From: Phascolarctobacterium_A succinatutens_B
GTDB lineage: Bacteria; Bacillota; Negativicutes; Acidaminococcales; Acidaminococcaceae
Length of the DNA: 43,909 bases
Direction: 5' to 3'
Assembly (NCBI RefSeq): GCF_958453765.1
Contig: NZ_CAUDZA010000019.1
Coordinates: forward strand, 1-43,909
Shown here in pieces: positions 31,314 to 39,567 of the stretch. Below the pieces are notes generated by a model, which did not search any database, was not told the origin of the DNA, and saw nothing but the letters and a program-made list of their open reading frames with translations. The translations under genes were made by a program, and so were the position numbers. Position 1 is the first letter of the stretch. Each line of letters opens with the position of its first letter.

Positions 31314-32513
31314 ATGCTGACAAAAAGCTTTATTGAATTTTTATATGATGCAGCGCATATCCAGCGCTGGAATGAGCATATCCGCCCCAGCGGCTTTACA
31401 GAGCTTGATAAGCAGGCTCATAAGATGATGATTATGTATGTGCTGGCCCGCCATGAGGAGGATGACCATGGTGCGCAGCTCAACTGGCGTCTGCTGATAG
31501 AAGGCGGCATTTTTGAGTTTTTGCAGCGTAATGTGCTGACTGATATCAAGCCGCAGATTTTCCATGAAATGATGCGTGTTTATGGCAAGGAGCTTAATGC
31601 CTGGGTTTATCAGGAGCTGCGGCGGCGGATTCCTGATATTCAGGAAGATTTTATGGAAAAAATGCAGCTCTATTTTGAGGACCCGCAATACTGCGCTATG
31701 GAAAAAAAGATTTTACGCGCTGCACATTATCTGGCAACAAAATGGGAATTTGAGCTGATATATCACTTTAATGAGGGTATTTACGGCAGTGAGGATACCA
31801 AGGCTGTTATAGAAAACGAGCTGGAGGATCATTACGACTTGGCGGCAGTAAAGAAGCTGGCGCTGAAGGGTAAGAGCAGCAAGTTTATCGATCTTGTCGG
31901 CCAACTTCGCTTCCAAAAGCGTTGGGCGCAGTCGCCGCGTGTTCCTGAAACCTCTGTTATGGGGCATGTACTGTTGGTAGCGATTATGGGTTATTTTTGC
32001 GCAGTTAAGCTGGGAGCCTGTGATGAGCGTATCGTGGGCGATTTCCTCTGCGGTCTTTTCCACGATTTGCCGGAGGTGCTGACACGCGATATTATTTCAC
32101 CGGTCAAACGCAGTGTACCGGGCCTTGATGAGCTGATTAAGCGTATGGAAGAGCGTATGGTAGCTGAAAAGATCCTGCCGCTCTTGCCTTATACCTGGCA
32201 TGAGGATATTCTGTATTATACGCAGGATGAATTTTCCAATCGTGTCAGAATTGACGGCAAGGTAGTACATACGAGTATTGAAGAGATTAGCAGCAAGTAC
32301 AACAAGCCTGGCTTCCATGCAATTGACGGCAGTGTGCTCAAAGGTTGCGATAATCTTTCGGCCTTTGTAGAGGTGTGGCTGTCGCGTCGCTATGGCATAA
32401 CCTCCAAGCATATGGAGGAGGGCGAGCGGGCTATTCGCGAGCAGTACAAGAATAAAATTATTGGTGGAATTGATTTTGGCAGAGTATATGACGAGTTCCC
32501 TATAATAGACTAA
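31314..32513 (+). CDS. HD-domain phosphohydrolase, YfbR-like domain
   Basis: A 399-residue protein with an HD metal-hydrolase domain in its second half: VMGHVLLVAIMGYFC (first His), CGLFHDLPEVLTRDI (the HD pair and following acidic residues) and a later Asp. This arrangement resembles the YfbR/HD_3 group of 5'-deoxynucleotidases. The N-terminal ~200 residues contain a second histidine-rich helical region (EEDDHGAQLNWR) with no assigned function. The frame opens at 31269, but GGGAG before the ATG at 31314 decides the start. The substrate is unknown. Confidence 0.75.
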   Translation: MLTKSFIEFLYDAAHIQRWNEHIRPSGFTELDKQAHKMMIMYVLARHEEDDHGAQLNWRLLIEGGIFEFLQRNVLTDIKPQIFHEMMRVYGKELNAWVYQELRRRIPDIQEDFMEKMQLYFEDPQYCAMEKKILRAAHYLATKWEFELIYHFNEGIYGSEDTKAVIENELEDHYDLAAVKKLALKGKSSKFIDLVGQLRFQKRWAQSPRVPETSVMGHVLLVAIMGYFCAVKLGACDERIVGDFLCGLFHDLPEVLTRDIISPVKRSVPGLDELIKRMEERMVAEKILPLLPYTWHEDILYYTQDEFSNRVRIDGKVVHTSIEEISSKYNKPGFHAIDGSVLKGCDNLSAFVEVWLSRRYGITSKHMEEGERAIREQYKNKIIGGIDFGRVYDEFPIID

Positions 32514-32517
32514 AGTA

Positions 32518-32546
32518 AAACGCCGGCGGCTTCGCTGGCGTTTTTG
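32518..32546 (+). terminator. Terminator after the HD hydrolase gene
   Basis: AAACGCC pairs with GGCGTTT around a GC-rich TTCG-type loop, followed by T-run. Confidence 0.85.
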
Positions 32547-32612
32547 TTGTAAACAAAGCAGTTTTGTAAGTAAAAAAGCTTTAAAACATTAAAAAAATTA
32601 CATAAATTTCAG

Positions 32613-32641
32613 TAGACAGTGAATAGTGTACACGATATAAT
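32613..32641 (+). promoter_or_regulatory. Promoter of the glutamate dehydrogenase gene
   Basis: TAGACA (32613-32618), 17-base spacer, TATAAT (32636-32641). Confidence 0.75.
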
Positions 32642-32692
32642 AAGAGTACGGATATGGGGTTATATCCTTTTGGAAAGCAAGGAGGCTTGATT

Positions 32693-33928
32693 ATGAATAT
32701 TTTTGAAATGGCCCAAATTCCACTGAATAAAGCGATTGAGACAATGGAGCTTGATGCAGGCGCAGCAGCTATTATTGCGGTTCCCGAACGTACTTTGGAA
32801 GTTTCTATTCCTGTAAAAATGGATGACGGTACTACAAAAGTATTTACCGGCTATCGCAGCCAGCACAGCACAATCCTTGGCCCCGCAAAAGGCGGTGTAC
32901 GCTATCATCAGAATGTAAGCATGGATGAGGTAAAGACGCTTGCCTTTTGGATGACCTGTAAATGTGCCGTAGCCGGTTTGCCCTATGGTGGCGGCAAGGG
33001 CGGTATTATCGTAGATCCGGCAAAGCTTTCAAAAGCTGAGCTTGAGCGTCTGACACGCGGTTATATAGATAAAATTGCACCGATTATCGGTGAAAAACGT
33101 GATATCCCGGCACCTGATATGAATACTAATGCTCAGATTATGGGATGGATGATGGATGAATACAGCAAGCTGAACGGTCAATATGAGCCTGGCTTTATTA
33201 CAGGCAAGGCAATCAGCGTAGGCGGCTCCTTGGGACGTACTGCTGCTACCGGACGCGGCGTTGTTGTTGCGGCACTGGAAGCACTGAAGCTGAAAGGAAT
33301 TCAGCCGCATGAGGCAACTGCTGCTGTGCAGGGCTTCGGCAATGTAGGCAGCTGGACTGCCAAGCTGTTCTGTGATGCAGGCGTTAAGGTTATTGCCTTG
33401 AGTGATGTGTACGGCGCTATCTTCAAAGCGGATGGCTTTGATTGCTATGATGTAGATGCATATGTCAAGAAAACCGGCAGTGTAATGGGGTATCCCGGAA
33501 GTAAAGCAATTAGCAATGCCGAGCTGCTGGCAATGGAGGTTACCGTGCTGGCACCCTGCGCTATTGAACTGCAGCTGACTATGGAGAATGCGGCGGCTGT
33601 ACAGGCAAGCATTATCTGCGAGGGTGCAAACGGACCGACTACGCCGGAGGCTGACGATATTCTGGAGGCCAAAGGTGTTATGGTTATTCCTGATATTTTG
33701 GCCAATGGCGGCGGTGTAACCGTAAGCTATTTTGAATGGGTACAGAATCTGTACCGTTACTTCTGGCCGGAGGAAGAGGTTATTGAAAAGCAGAACGCAT
33801 TGATGCGCAAGGCCTTTAAGGCGGTTTATGAAAAAGCTAAGCAGTATAATGTAACGCTGCGTGTTGCTGCTTACATGGTTGCTTTGGGCAGCCTGGAAGA
33901 AGCAATGAAAATCAGAGGCATGGTATAA
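32693..33928 (+). CDS. gdhA: Glutamate dehydrogenase
   Basis: This 411-residue enzyme interconverts glutamate and 2-oxoglutarate plus ammonia with NAD(P). The substrate region is GPAKGGVRYH and PYGGGKGGI (catalytic lysine), with the proline/Asp motif DIPAPDMNTN and the Rossmann loop VQGFGNVGSW. The length and sequence suit the ~410-420 residue hexameric type often used to ferment glutamate in Firmicutes. A frame open to 32654 is rejected because AAGGAGG lies directly before the ATG at 32693. Cofactor preference is not certain. Confidence 0.93.
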   Translation: MNIFEMAQIPLNKAIETMELDAGAAAIIAVPERTLEVSIPVKMDDGTTKVFTGYRSQHSTILGPAKGGVRYHQNVSMDEVKTLAFWMTCKCAVAGLPYGGGKGGIIVDPAKLSKAELERLTRGYIDKIAPIIGEKRDIPAPDMNTNAQIMGWMMDEYSKLNGQYEPGFITGKAISVGGSLGRTAATGRGVVVAALEALKLKGIQPHEATAAVQGFGNVGSWTAKLFCDAGVKVIALSDVYGAIFKADGFDCYDVDAYVKKTGSVMGYPGSKAISNAELLAMEVTVLAPCAIELQLTMENAAAVQASIICEGANGPTTPEADDILEAKGVMVIPDILANGGGVTVSYFEWVQNLYRYFWPEEEVIEKQNALMRKAFKAVYEKAKQYNVTLRVAAYMVALGSLEEAMKIRGMV

Positions 33929-33963
33929 CTGCCGAATTTCGTTTAATAATATAAAATGATATG

Positions 33964-34000
33964 AACTCCTGCCCGGGCATTGTGCCTTGGCAGGAGTTTT
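33964..34000 (+). terminator. Terminator after gdhA
   Basis: AACTCCTGCC (33964-33973) pairs perfectly with GGCAGGAGTT (33989-33998), then TT. Confidence 0.88.
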
Positions 34001-34094
34001 AGCATTGTAGCTGTATTGTCGGCTAACTGTAAAGTTAGCATAAAAAAACTGCACCACCGAAAAGTGATGCAGTTGATTTGGTTTTATATTGCTT

Positions 34095-34850
34095 TTACCA
34101 GCTGCGGGACGAACCGCCGCCACCGCCGCTGCCGCCGCCGAAGCCTCGTCCACCTCCGCCACCACGTCCACCGCCGCGGAAAATCAGCAGCAGCAGGATG
34201 CGCGTAAAAAAGCCGCCAAGTAAAAGATTATCAACAATAAGAAAACCGATTACTCCCAAAGCAAACAGCAAATCATCCAGGCCGGAGCCTGTATTTTTTT
34301 GCGGTTGGGAAGCGGGAGCCTGATATTTCACCCCGCTCAGCTCCGTATTATAGCCTTGGGCAATTTTGGCTGCGGCAGCCTTATAGCCCTGCAAAATACC
34401 CTTGCTGTAATTACCGTCCTTGAAGTAAGGAATCATATACTGGTCCTGGATGCGTCCGGTAAGACCGTCAGGCAACGAGCCTTCCAGACCATAGCCAACT
34501 TCAATGCGCGAGCGTCTGTCTTTGACAGCGACTACAATGAGCGCACCGTTATTCTGCTCCTTGCTGCCAATGCCCCATTGGCGCAGAACCTCCAGAGCGT
34601 AATCCTCAATAGGCTCGCCGTCAAGAGTGTTGATTGTCAGTACTGCCAGCTGTGCTGTTGTTTTGTTGTCAAGCTCAGCGCCCAAGCTGAGCATTTGCTG
34701 TTTATCATCTTCAGATATGACACCGGCGTTGTCCTGTACATAAATGCCGCTGCCGGCCGCCGGTCGCGGCGGAATGGCAGGCGCGGCGCCGGCGTAAGCG
34801 GCAAAGAAAGTCTGCAGGATAAGCAGCAGGCAGATTATAAAACGTTTCAT
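34095..34850 (-). CDS. TPM-domain (YgcG family) membrane-associated protein
   Basis: A 251-residue protein with a signal peptide (MKRFIICLLLILQTFFAAYA), a TPM domain (residues ~35-155, with YVQDNAGVISEDDKQ, DRRSRIEVGYGLEG and MIPYFKDGNYSKGI), a membrane helix (LLFALGVIGFLIVDNLLLGG) and a C-terminal tail made almost entirely of Gly with Arg and Ser. This is the standard YgcG layout; a TPM protein participates in photosystem repair in plants, but the bacterial role is unclear. It follows lemA after 44 bases, a conserved pairing. Confidence 0.88.
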   Translation of the reverse strand: MKRFIICLLLILQTFFAAYAGAAPAIPPRPAAGSGIYVQDNAGVISEDDKQQMLSLGAELDNKTTAQLAVLTINTLDGEPIEDYALEVLRQWGIGSKEQNNGALIVVAVKDRRSRIEVGYGLEGSLPDGLTGRIQDQYMIPYFKDGNYSKGILQGYKAAAAKIAQGYNTELSGVKYQAPASQPQKNTGSGLDDLLFALGVIGFLIVDNLLLGGFFTRILLLLIFRGGGRGGGGGRGFGGGSGGGGGSSRSW

Positions 34851-34894
34851 TATTATCCCTCCGTCAGCAGCTTGCAGCTAGCGGGATTATCTGC

Positions 34895-35449
34895 TTAAAA
34901 TTTAACCTGCGGTACCTTTTGGGCAGCTGCATCTGCCTTGAAGTAATCCTTGGCAGTAAAGCCGCAGGCACCTGCGTATAAAGAGGTAGGCAGAGATTTT
35001 ATTTTTGCGTTGTAGACTTGTACGGCATCGTTGTAATCCTTGCGTGCTACGGCGATACGGTTTTCGGTACCTGCCAGCTCATCCTGCAGCTGCTGGAAGT
35101 TGGTGTTGGCCTTCAAATCCGGGTAATTTTCGGCAACAACCAGCAGACGGCTCAGAGCACTGTTCATTTCATTGTTGGCTGCAGTTGTTTCTGCTACGGT
35201 TTTGGCACCGCCCAGCTTAGCGCGGGCATCGGACACAGCCTTGAAAACCTCCGTTTCGTGCGCTGCATAGCCTTTGACGGTATTTACCAGATTAGGGATT
35301 AAATCGTTACGGCGCTGCAGCTGGTTTTCCACCTGCGACCATTTGCCGGTAACATTTTCATTCATACTTACAAGACCGTTATAGCTGCTGAAGAACATAG
35401 CTGCCGCAATGACAATAGCGGCGATAACGCCTAAAAGACCTTTTCCCAT
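34895..35449 (-). CDS. lemA: LemA family protein
   Basis: This 184-residue protein has one N-terminal membrane helix (LLGVIAAIVIAAAMFFSSYNG) and a long helical domain with the family segments NEVTGKWSQ-like ENVTGKWSQVENQLQRRNDLIPNL, FQQLQDELAGTENRIAVARKDYN and a C-terminal FKADAAAQKVPQVKF. LemA proteins sit at the membrane with most of the chain outside. Their function is unknown, but they are commonly next to TPM-domain genes as here. GGAG precedes the ATG. Confidence 0.93.
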   Translation of the reverse strand: MGKGLLGVIAAIVIAAAMFFSSYNGLVSMNENVTGKWSQVENQLQRRNDLIPNLVNTVKGYAAHETEVFKAVSDARAKLGGAKTVAETTAANNEMNSALSRLLVVAENYPDLKANTNFQQLQDELAGTENRIAVARKDYNDAVQVYNAKIKSLPTSLYAGACGFTAKDYFKADAAAQKVPQVKF

Positions 35450-35510
35450 TTTTATAGCTCCTTTCGTATTTAACGGATATCAGACAGACTTGCAAGGTCT
35501 GCTTGATTTA

Positions 35511-35539
35511 ATTGTAGAAGAAAGCTTTCATACTGTCAA
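35511..35539 (-). promoter_or_regulatory. Promoter of the lemA operon
   Basis: Minus strand TTGACA (forward 35534-35539), 17-base spacer, TACAAT (forward 35511-35516). Confidence 0.82.
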
Positions 35540-35754
35540 TTTACAAAAAGTCAAAAAGGCAAAGAATTTGCGAAACTATTGTGAAATATGCCGCTTTTTT
35601 TCAGCAATTAAAGAATCATAGAAAATTATTTATAAAACAGAGATGCTTTTTGTTTTCAAACAATGAGAATAAGAAGGAGAAAAGTTTGGATGCAACTTAA
35701 TTGCCTTAAAATATTAATTATTATTATTGCATAATGCCTTAAAGAGGTGTATTA

Positions 35755-35867
35755 TATAATTAGGTAAGCAGGTTTAAGCATTCGTTAAAAGGACAATTAA
35801 AGTGCGAATAGAGCGCCGGTTCCGGGAGAGGGGGTAGCTTTTCAGGAAATGGTTCTGAAAGAATGCT
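35755..35867 (+). promoter_or_regulatory. Possible promoter and structured leader upstream of the XRE gene
   Basis: The 520 bases between lemA and the XRE gene contain no convincing gene. TATAAT at 35755-35760 could be a -10. Downstream, AGCATTC (35777-35783) is complementary to GAATGCT (35861-35867) and would close an ~90-base multibranch structure that includes TTTCAG/CTGAAA (35840-35845 / 35855-35860). Direct repeats TGCCTTAAA occur at 35702 and 35735. No known riboswitch is recognised. Confidence 0.4.
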
Positions 35868-35969
35868 GTGTTATATTATATAGGGTGCGGTTATGTAGAA
35901 GGTCATTTCACAAGCAGTAGGATGTAGCTGGCATCACTATATCAGCAAATAGTTAGGGGATGAGCTAAT

Positions 35970-36284
35970 ATGGCAAAGCAAGTGGATTATAAGGCTGTGG
36001 GTCTACGTATCAAAACATTGCGTTTGAAAAATAATATTTATCAGACTGAGCTGGCTAAAAATATAGGTGTATCGCAAACCCATATGAGTAATATCGAAAG
36101 CGGACGTGCAGGCCTGACTTTGGAAAATCTGGTTAAGATGACGAATATTTTTAATTGTGGTATTGATGATATAGTATTCGGTGAAGAAAAAGCCAAGAAA
36201 GAAACCCAGACAACCTCTCTGGAGAATTTCACTATGCAGGATATCGTGCAGGCTTTGCAGATGCTGAAGACTATTAAGGGTTAA
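35970..36284 (+). CDS. XRE-family helix-turn-helix regulator
   Basis: A 104-residue protein whose first ~65 residues form a single HTH_3 domain (LRIKTLRLKNNIYQTELAKN, then VSQTHMSNIESGRAGLTLENL). The remaining ~35 residues are charged and end in a short helix (MQDIVQALQMLKTI), possibly for dimerisation. There is no protease or sensor domain. It has its own terminator and lies upstream of ctsR. The target is unknown; autoregulation is possible given the long upstream region. Confidence 0.85.
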   Translation: MAKQVDYKAVGLRIKTLRLKNNIYQTELAKNIGVSQTHMSNIESGRAGLTLENLVKMTNIFNCGIDDIVFGEEKAKKETQTTSLENFTMQDIVQALQMLKTIKG

Positions 36285-36298
36285 TCAATTTAATGGTA

Positions 36299-36340
36299 AA
36301 GATTGCCGTGACTGAGTATGGTTGCGGTAGTCTTTTTTTT
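36299..36340 (+). terminator. Terminator after the XRE gene
   Basis: AAGATTGCCG pairs with CGGTAGTCTT through two G-U pairs, followed by a run of eight T. Confidence 0.82.
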
Positions 36341-36368
36341 ATGCTTTTTTCTGCCATAGATTTTTCAC

Positions 36369-36397
36369 TTGCCTAAAGTCGAAAAGTCAAATATAAT
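36369..36397 (+). promoter_or_regulatory. ctsR-clpC-radA promoter with CtsR-like operator
   Basis: TTGCCT (36369-36374) and TATAAT (36392-36397) flank a 17-base spacer that is itself a tandem AAAGTCGAAAAGTCAAA. CtsR boxes are direct repeats of GGTCAAA; the half-site spacing here is 8 rather than 10, so it is a variant. The position would block RNA polymerase, consistent with autoregulation. Confidence 0.65.
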
Positions 36398-36428
36398 ATA
36401 TTCAAATATATAATCAAGGTGAGTAACT

Positions 36429-36842
36429 ATGAAAAATTTAGCGGATGCAATTGAAAGCTTTATTATAGGTGAATTGCTGCGTGAGCATGAGGATACTGTG
36501 CTTGTGCAGCGCAATGAGCTGGCTGAGCGCTTGTCCTGCGCTCCTTCGCAGATAAGCTATGTGCTCAGTACGCGTTTTACGCCGGAGCGTGGCTTTATGG
36601 TGGAGTCAAGGCGCGGCAGCGGCGGTTTTGTACGCATTGTACGTATGCAGCCTGCGGCAGAAACACCCAAGCCGCCTACAGCATTGCAGCTGGTGCAGCA
36701 TTTGCTGCAGCAGAAGATGATTACAGCAAGGGAAGGCGCTTTACTGCAGTATATGCTGCAGATTATCGACGCCGATGAGGATAAGAAGAAGGAAATATTG
36801 CAGCAGGCTGTAGGCTTGCTGCACAGCACCGGACGGAGGTGA
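36429..36842 (+). CDS. ctsR: Heat-shock repressor CtsR
   Basis: This 137-residue transcriptional repressor of clp genes is somewhat shorter than the usual ~150 residues. The winged-helix domain reads LADAIESFIIGELL, VQRNELAERLSCAPSQISYVLSTRF and the wing ESRRGSGGFVRIVR, whose RGGGG-type tip senses heat in characterised CtsR. The C-terminal helical domain is present. It is followed by clpC after four bases. No mcsB kinase gene is present, so relief of repression probably relies on heat sensing alone. Confidence 0.93.
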   Translation: MKNLADAIESFIIGELLREHEDTVLVQRNELAERLSCAPSQISYVLSTRFTPERGFMVESRRGSGGFVRIVRMQPAAETPKPPTALQLVQHLLQQKMITAREGALLQYMLQIIDADEDKKKEILQQAVGLLHSTGRR

Positions 36843-36846
36843 AGAA

Positions 36847-39567
36847 ATGCTTTGTGAAAATTGTCATAAAAAACAGGCTATCATGCACATGGTATGCCTG
36901 GTAGGTGATAAGCAGATTGATAAGTGGCTTTGCGGTGACTGCGCTAAGGATTATCTTCCTATGGGTATGGGCGATATGCCGCTGACACCGGAGGGAGCCA
37001 AACGCTTTTTGGATGAAATGCTGAAGGGCGCAGGACGTAAGCCCAAGAAAAAGGTTACCCGCGAGGGCTTCAGCGAGGCTGCGGCCAAGGTGCTGGAACT
37101 GGCTACCACCAAGGCTTTGGACTGCGGCAGCGAGCATATAGGTACGGAGCATATTTTGTGGGGCCTTTTGACGATACAGGATTGTACCGGCAAAAAGCTG
37201 CTGCATAAATTATATAATAATCTCGATGAGATGAAGACAGAGCTGGAGAGCTGGCTGGACAAGGGCAGCAAGCAGTCCAAGCTGCCGCAGTACAGCCAAC
37301 GCGCGCAGCGTGTAATGGAGCGTGCGGCAGAGAACGCGCAGGAGCTGGAGCAGGAATACGTAGGCAGCGAGCAGCTGCTTGTAGGCTTGCTGGCAGCTGG
37401 CGATGGCATTGCCTATCAGGTACTGCAGAAGTTTAAGATTACGCTGGCCGCTGTCAAGGAGCTGGTGCAGGCATTGGATGATCAGCGCAAGGCTGTGCCG
37501 GGCAGAAATCAGCAGCGTCGTCAGGCAGAAGAAAAACAGGCTGATGTTCTGGAGGTTCTTTCAGGCTACGGACGTAATCTGAACCTGGAGGCCAGCCGTG
37601 GTAAAATTGATCCTGTTATCGGCCGTGATAAGGAGGTTGAACGCCTTATCCAGATTTTATGCCGCAGAACAAAAAATAACCCGGTAATTATCGGCGAGGC
37701 CGGTGTGGGTAAAACCGCTATTGCCGAAGGCCTGGCGCAAAAGATTATCAAGGGTGACATACCTGAGTTTCTGCAGCGGAAAATTATTTTTTCGCTGGAG
37801 CTGGGAATGCTGGTGGCAGGTGCAAAATATCGCGGTGAATTTGAAGACCGCATGAAGGAAATTTTAAAGCTGGTGCGTGACGATAAGCGGATTATTCTCT
37901 TTATCGACGAGCTGCATACCATTATCGGTGCAGGCAGTGCCGAGGGCAGTATAGATGCTGCCAATATTATCAAACCGGCGCTGGCGCGTGGAGAGCTGCA
38001 GGTTATCGGCGCAACAACTGTTGATGAATACCGCAAGCATATCGAAAAGGATGCGGCGCTGGAAAGACGCTTCCAGCCTGTGCTTGTTGATGTACCGAGT
38101 GCGGAAATCAGCGAAGAGATGCTGTTGGGACTGCGCAAACGTTATGAGGAATTCCACAAGCTGAAGATTCAGCCGGAGGCTGTCAAGGCTGCGGTGGAGC
38201 TGAGTGACCGCTATATTACGGACAGAAATCTGCCTGATAAGGCTATTGACCTGATGGATGAGGCCTGTGCCCGTTTGCGTATCAAACTGTATAAAAAATC
38301 TGCGCCCGCAAGAGAGCTGCAGGAGCAGCTGGAATATCTGCAGATGGAAAAGGAAGAGGCTGTAGAGCAGCAGGATTACGAAAAGGCAGCGGAGCTGCGT
38401 GACAAGGAGGCCGAGCTGCAGACACAGCTGGCGGCAGCCTTGGCCGAGGTGGCCATGAAACAGCCGGTAACTGCGGAGGATGTGGCTGAGGTTGTTGCTT
38501 CCTGGACCGGTATTCCGCTGACACGCTTGACCGAAACCGAAAGCAACCGTCTGTTGCAGCTGGAACAGCGTCTGCACAAGCGTGTTATCGGTCAGGATGA
38601 GGCTGTGAGCGCGGTAAGCAGAGCTGTTCGCCGTGCCCGCGCAGGCTTTAAGGACAAAAACAGACCTGTCGGTTCCTTCCTGTTCCTCGGTCCTACCGGT
38701 GTAGGCAAAACTGAGCTGGCGAAGGCATTGGCACAGGAGCTGTTTGGCGATGAACGTGCTATGTTGCGCTTTGATATGTCGGAATACATGGAAAAGCACA
38801 CCACAGCACGCCTGATTGGCGCACCTCCGGGCTATGTAGGCTATGACGAGGGCGGACAGCTGACGGATGCGGTACGCCGTAAGCCTTACTGTGTAGTGCT
38901 TTTGGATGAAATCGAAAAGGCACATCCGGATGTGTTTAATCTGCTGCTGCAGATTATGGAGGATGGCCGTCTGACCGACGGTCAGGGACGCACGGTAGAT
39001 TTTCGCAATGCCGTGCTGATTATGACAAGCAACGCCGGCGCACAGCAGCTGGCCAACACCAGACCGCTGGGCTTTGCCGGCAACGAGGCAGGCGAGCGCA
39101 AGAACCGCAAGGAGCAGGTGCTTGCTGAAATCAAGAATGTGTTCCGTCCGGAATTTTTGAACCGTGTGGACGAAATCCTTGTCTTTAATTTCTTGGGCAG
39201 ACAGGAGCTGGAGCTGATTGCCGACAATATGCTGCGTGAGCTGAACCAGCGTCTGGCAGGCAACGGCCTCAGCATCGAGCTTACCGCTCCGGCACGCGAG
39301 CTGCTGCTGCAGGAAGGCAGTGACAGCAAGTACGGAGCGCGTCCACTGCGCCGAGCTTTGCGTAAGCTGGTGGAGGATCCGCTGAGCGATTTGTTCCTTG
39401 CCGGAAAATTCCATAGCGGCGACAAGATTATTGCCGAGGCTGCAGATAAAAAAATGGACTTCCATACGGCGATTGAGGGAGCACAGTTTTTGTTGGAGCT
39501 GCCGGTGACAGATGAACAAGCTGCTTCTGTAAGCAGCGGAAAGGAGCCGCAGCATGGCCAGAACTAA
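36847..39567 (+). CDS. clpC: ClpC ATPase with N-terminal McsA-like zinc finger
   Basis: A 906-residue AAA+ unfoldase that feeds proteins to ClpP. Residues 1-35 hold two CxxC pairs (Cys3/6 and Cys29/32), as in McsA, fused in frame before the Clp_N repeats (about residues 75-215). AAA module 1 has Walker A GEAGVGKT (283-290); a UVR-type coiled segment (EQQDYEKAAELRDKEAELQ) marks the ClpC middle region; module 2 has GPTGVGKT (615-622), DEIEKAHPDV and FLNRVDEILVF. The canonical operon has separate mcsA and mcsB genes here, so this gene seems to combine mcsA with clpC. The end overlaps radA by 14 bases. Confidence 0.95.
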   Translation: MLCENCHKKQAIMHMVCLVGDKQIDKWLCGDCAKDYLPMGMGDMPLTPEGAKRFLDEMLKGAGRKPKKKVTREGFSEAAAKVLELATTKALDCGSEHIGTEHILWGLLTIQDCTGKKLLHKLYNNLDEMKTELESWLDKGSKQSKLPQYSQRAQRVMERAAENAQELEQEYVGSEQLLVGLLAAGDGIAYQVLQKFKITLAAVKELVQALDDQRKAVPGRNQQRRQAEEKQADVLEVLSGYGRNLNLEASRGKIDPVIGRDKEVERLIQILCRRTKNNPVIIGEAGVGKTAIAEGLAQKIIKGDIPEFLQRKIIFSLELGMLVAGAKYRGEFEDRMKEILKLVRDDKRIILFIDELHTIIGAGSAEGSIDAANIIKPALARGELQVIGATTVDEYRKHIEKDAALERRFQPVLVDVPSAEISEEMLLGLRKRYEEFHKLKIQPEAVKAAVELSDRYITDRNLPDKAIDLMDEACARLRIKLYKKSAPARELQEQLEYLQMEKEEAVEQQDYEKAAELRDKEAELQTQLAAALAEVAMKQPVTAEDVAEVVASWTGIPLTRLTETESNRLLQLEQRLHKRVIGQDEAVSAVSRAVRRARAGFKDKNRPVGSFLFLGPTGVGKTELAKALAQELFGDERAMLRFDMSEYMEKHTTARLIGAPPGYVGYDEGGQLTDAVRRKPYCVVLLDEIEKAHPDVFNLLLQIMEDGRLTDGQGRTVDFRNAVLIMTSNAGAQQLANTRPLGFAGNEAGERKNRKEQVLAEIKNVFRPEFLNRVDEILVFNFLGRQELELIADNMLRELNQRLAGNGLSIELTAPARELLLQEGSDSKYGARPLRRALRKLVEDPLSDLFLAGKFHSGDKIIAEAADKKMDFHTAIEGAQFLLELPVTDEQAASVSSGKEPQHGQN

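Noticed and set aside
33980..34323. Plus-strand proline/arginine-rich frames opposite the TPM gene
   Set aside because: They are the complement of the Gly-rich tail of the minus-strand TPM-domain gene.
35690..35734. 14-codon frame MQLNCLKILIIIIA after an AAGGAG
   Set aside because: Very A/T-rich and short, spacing is poor, and no family similarity is evident.
36369..36397. A canonical CtsR box
   Set aside because: The repeats are spaced 8 bases apart instead of 10 and one half-site is altered, so only a variant operator is claimed.
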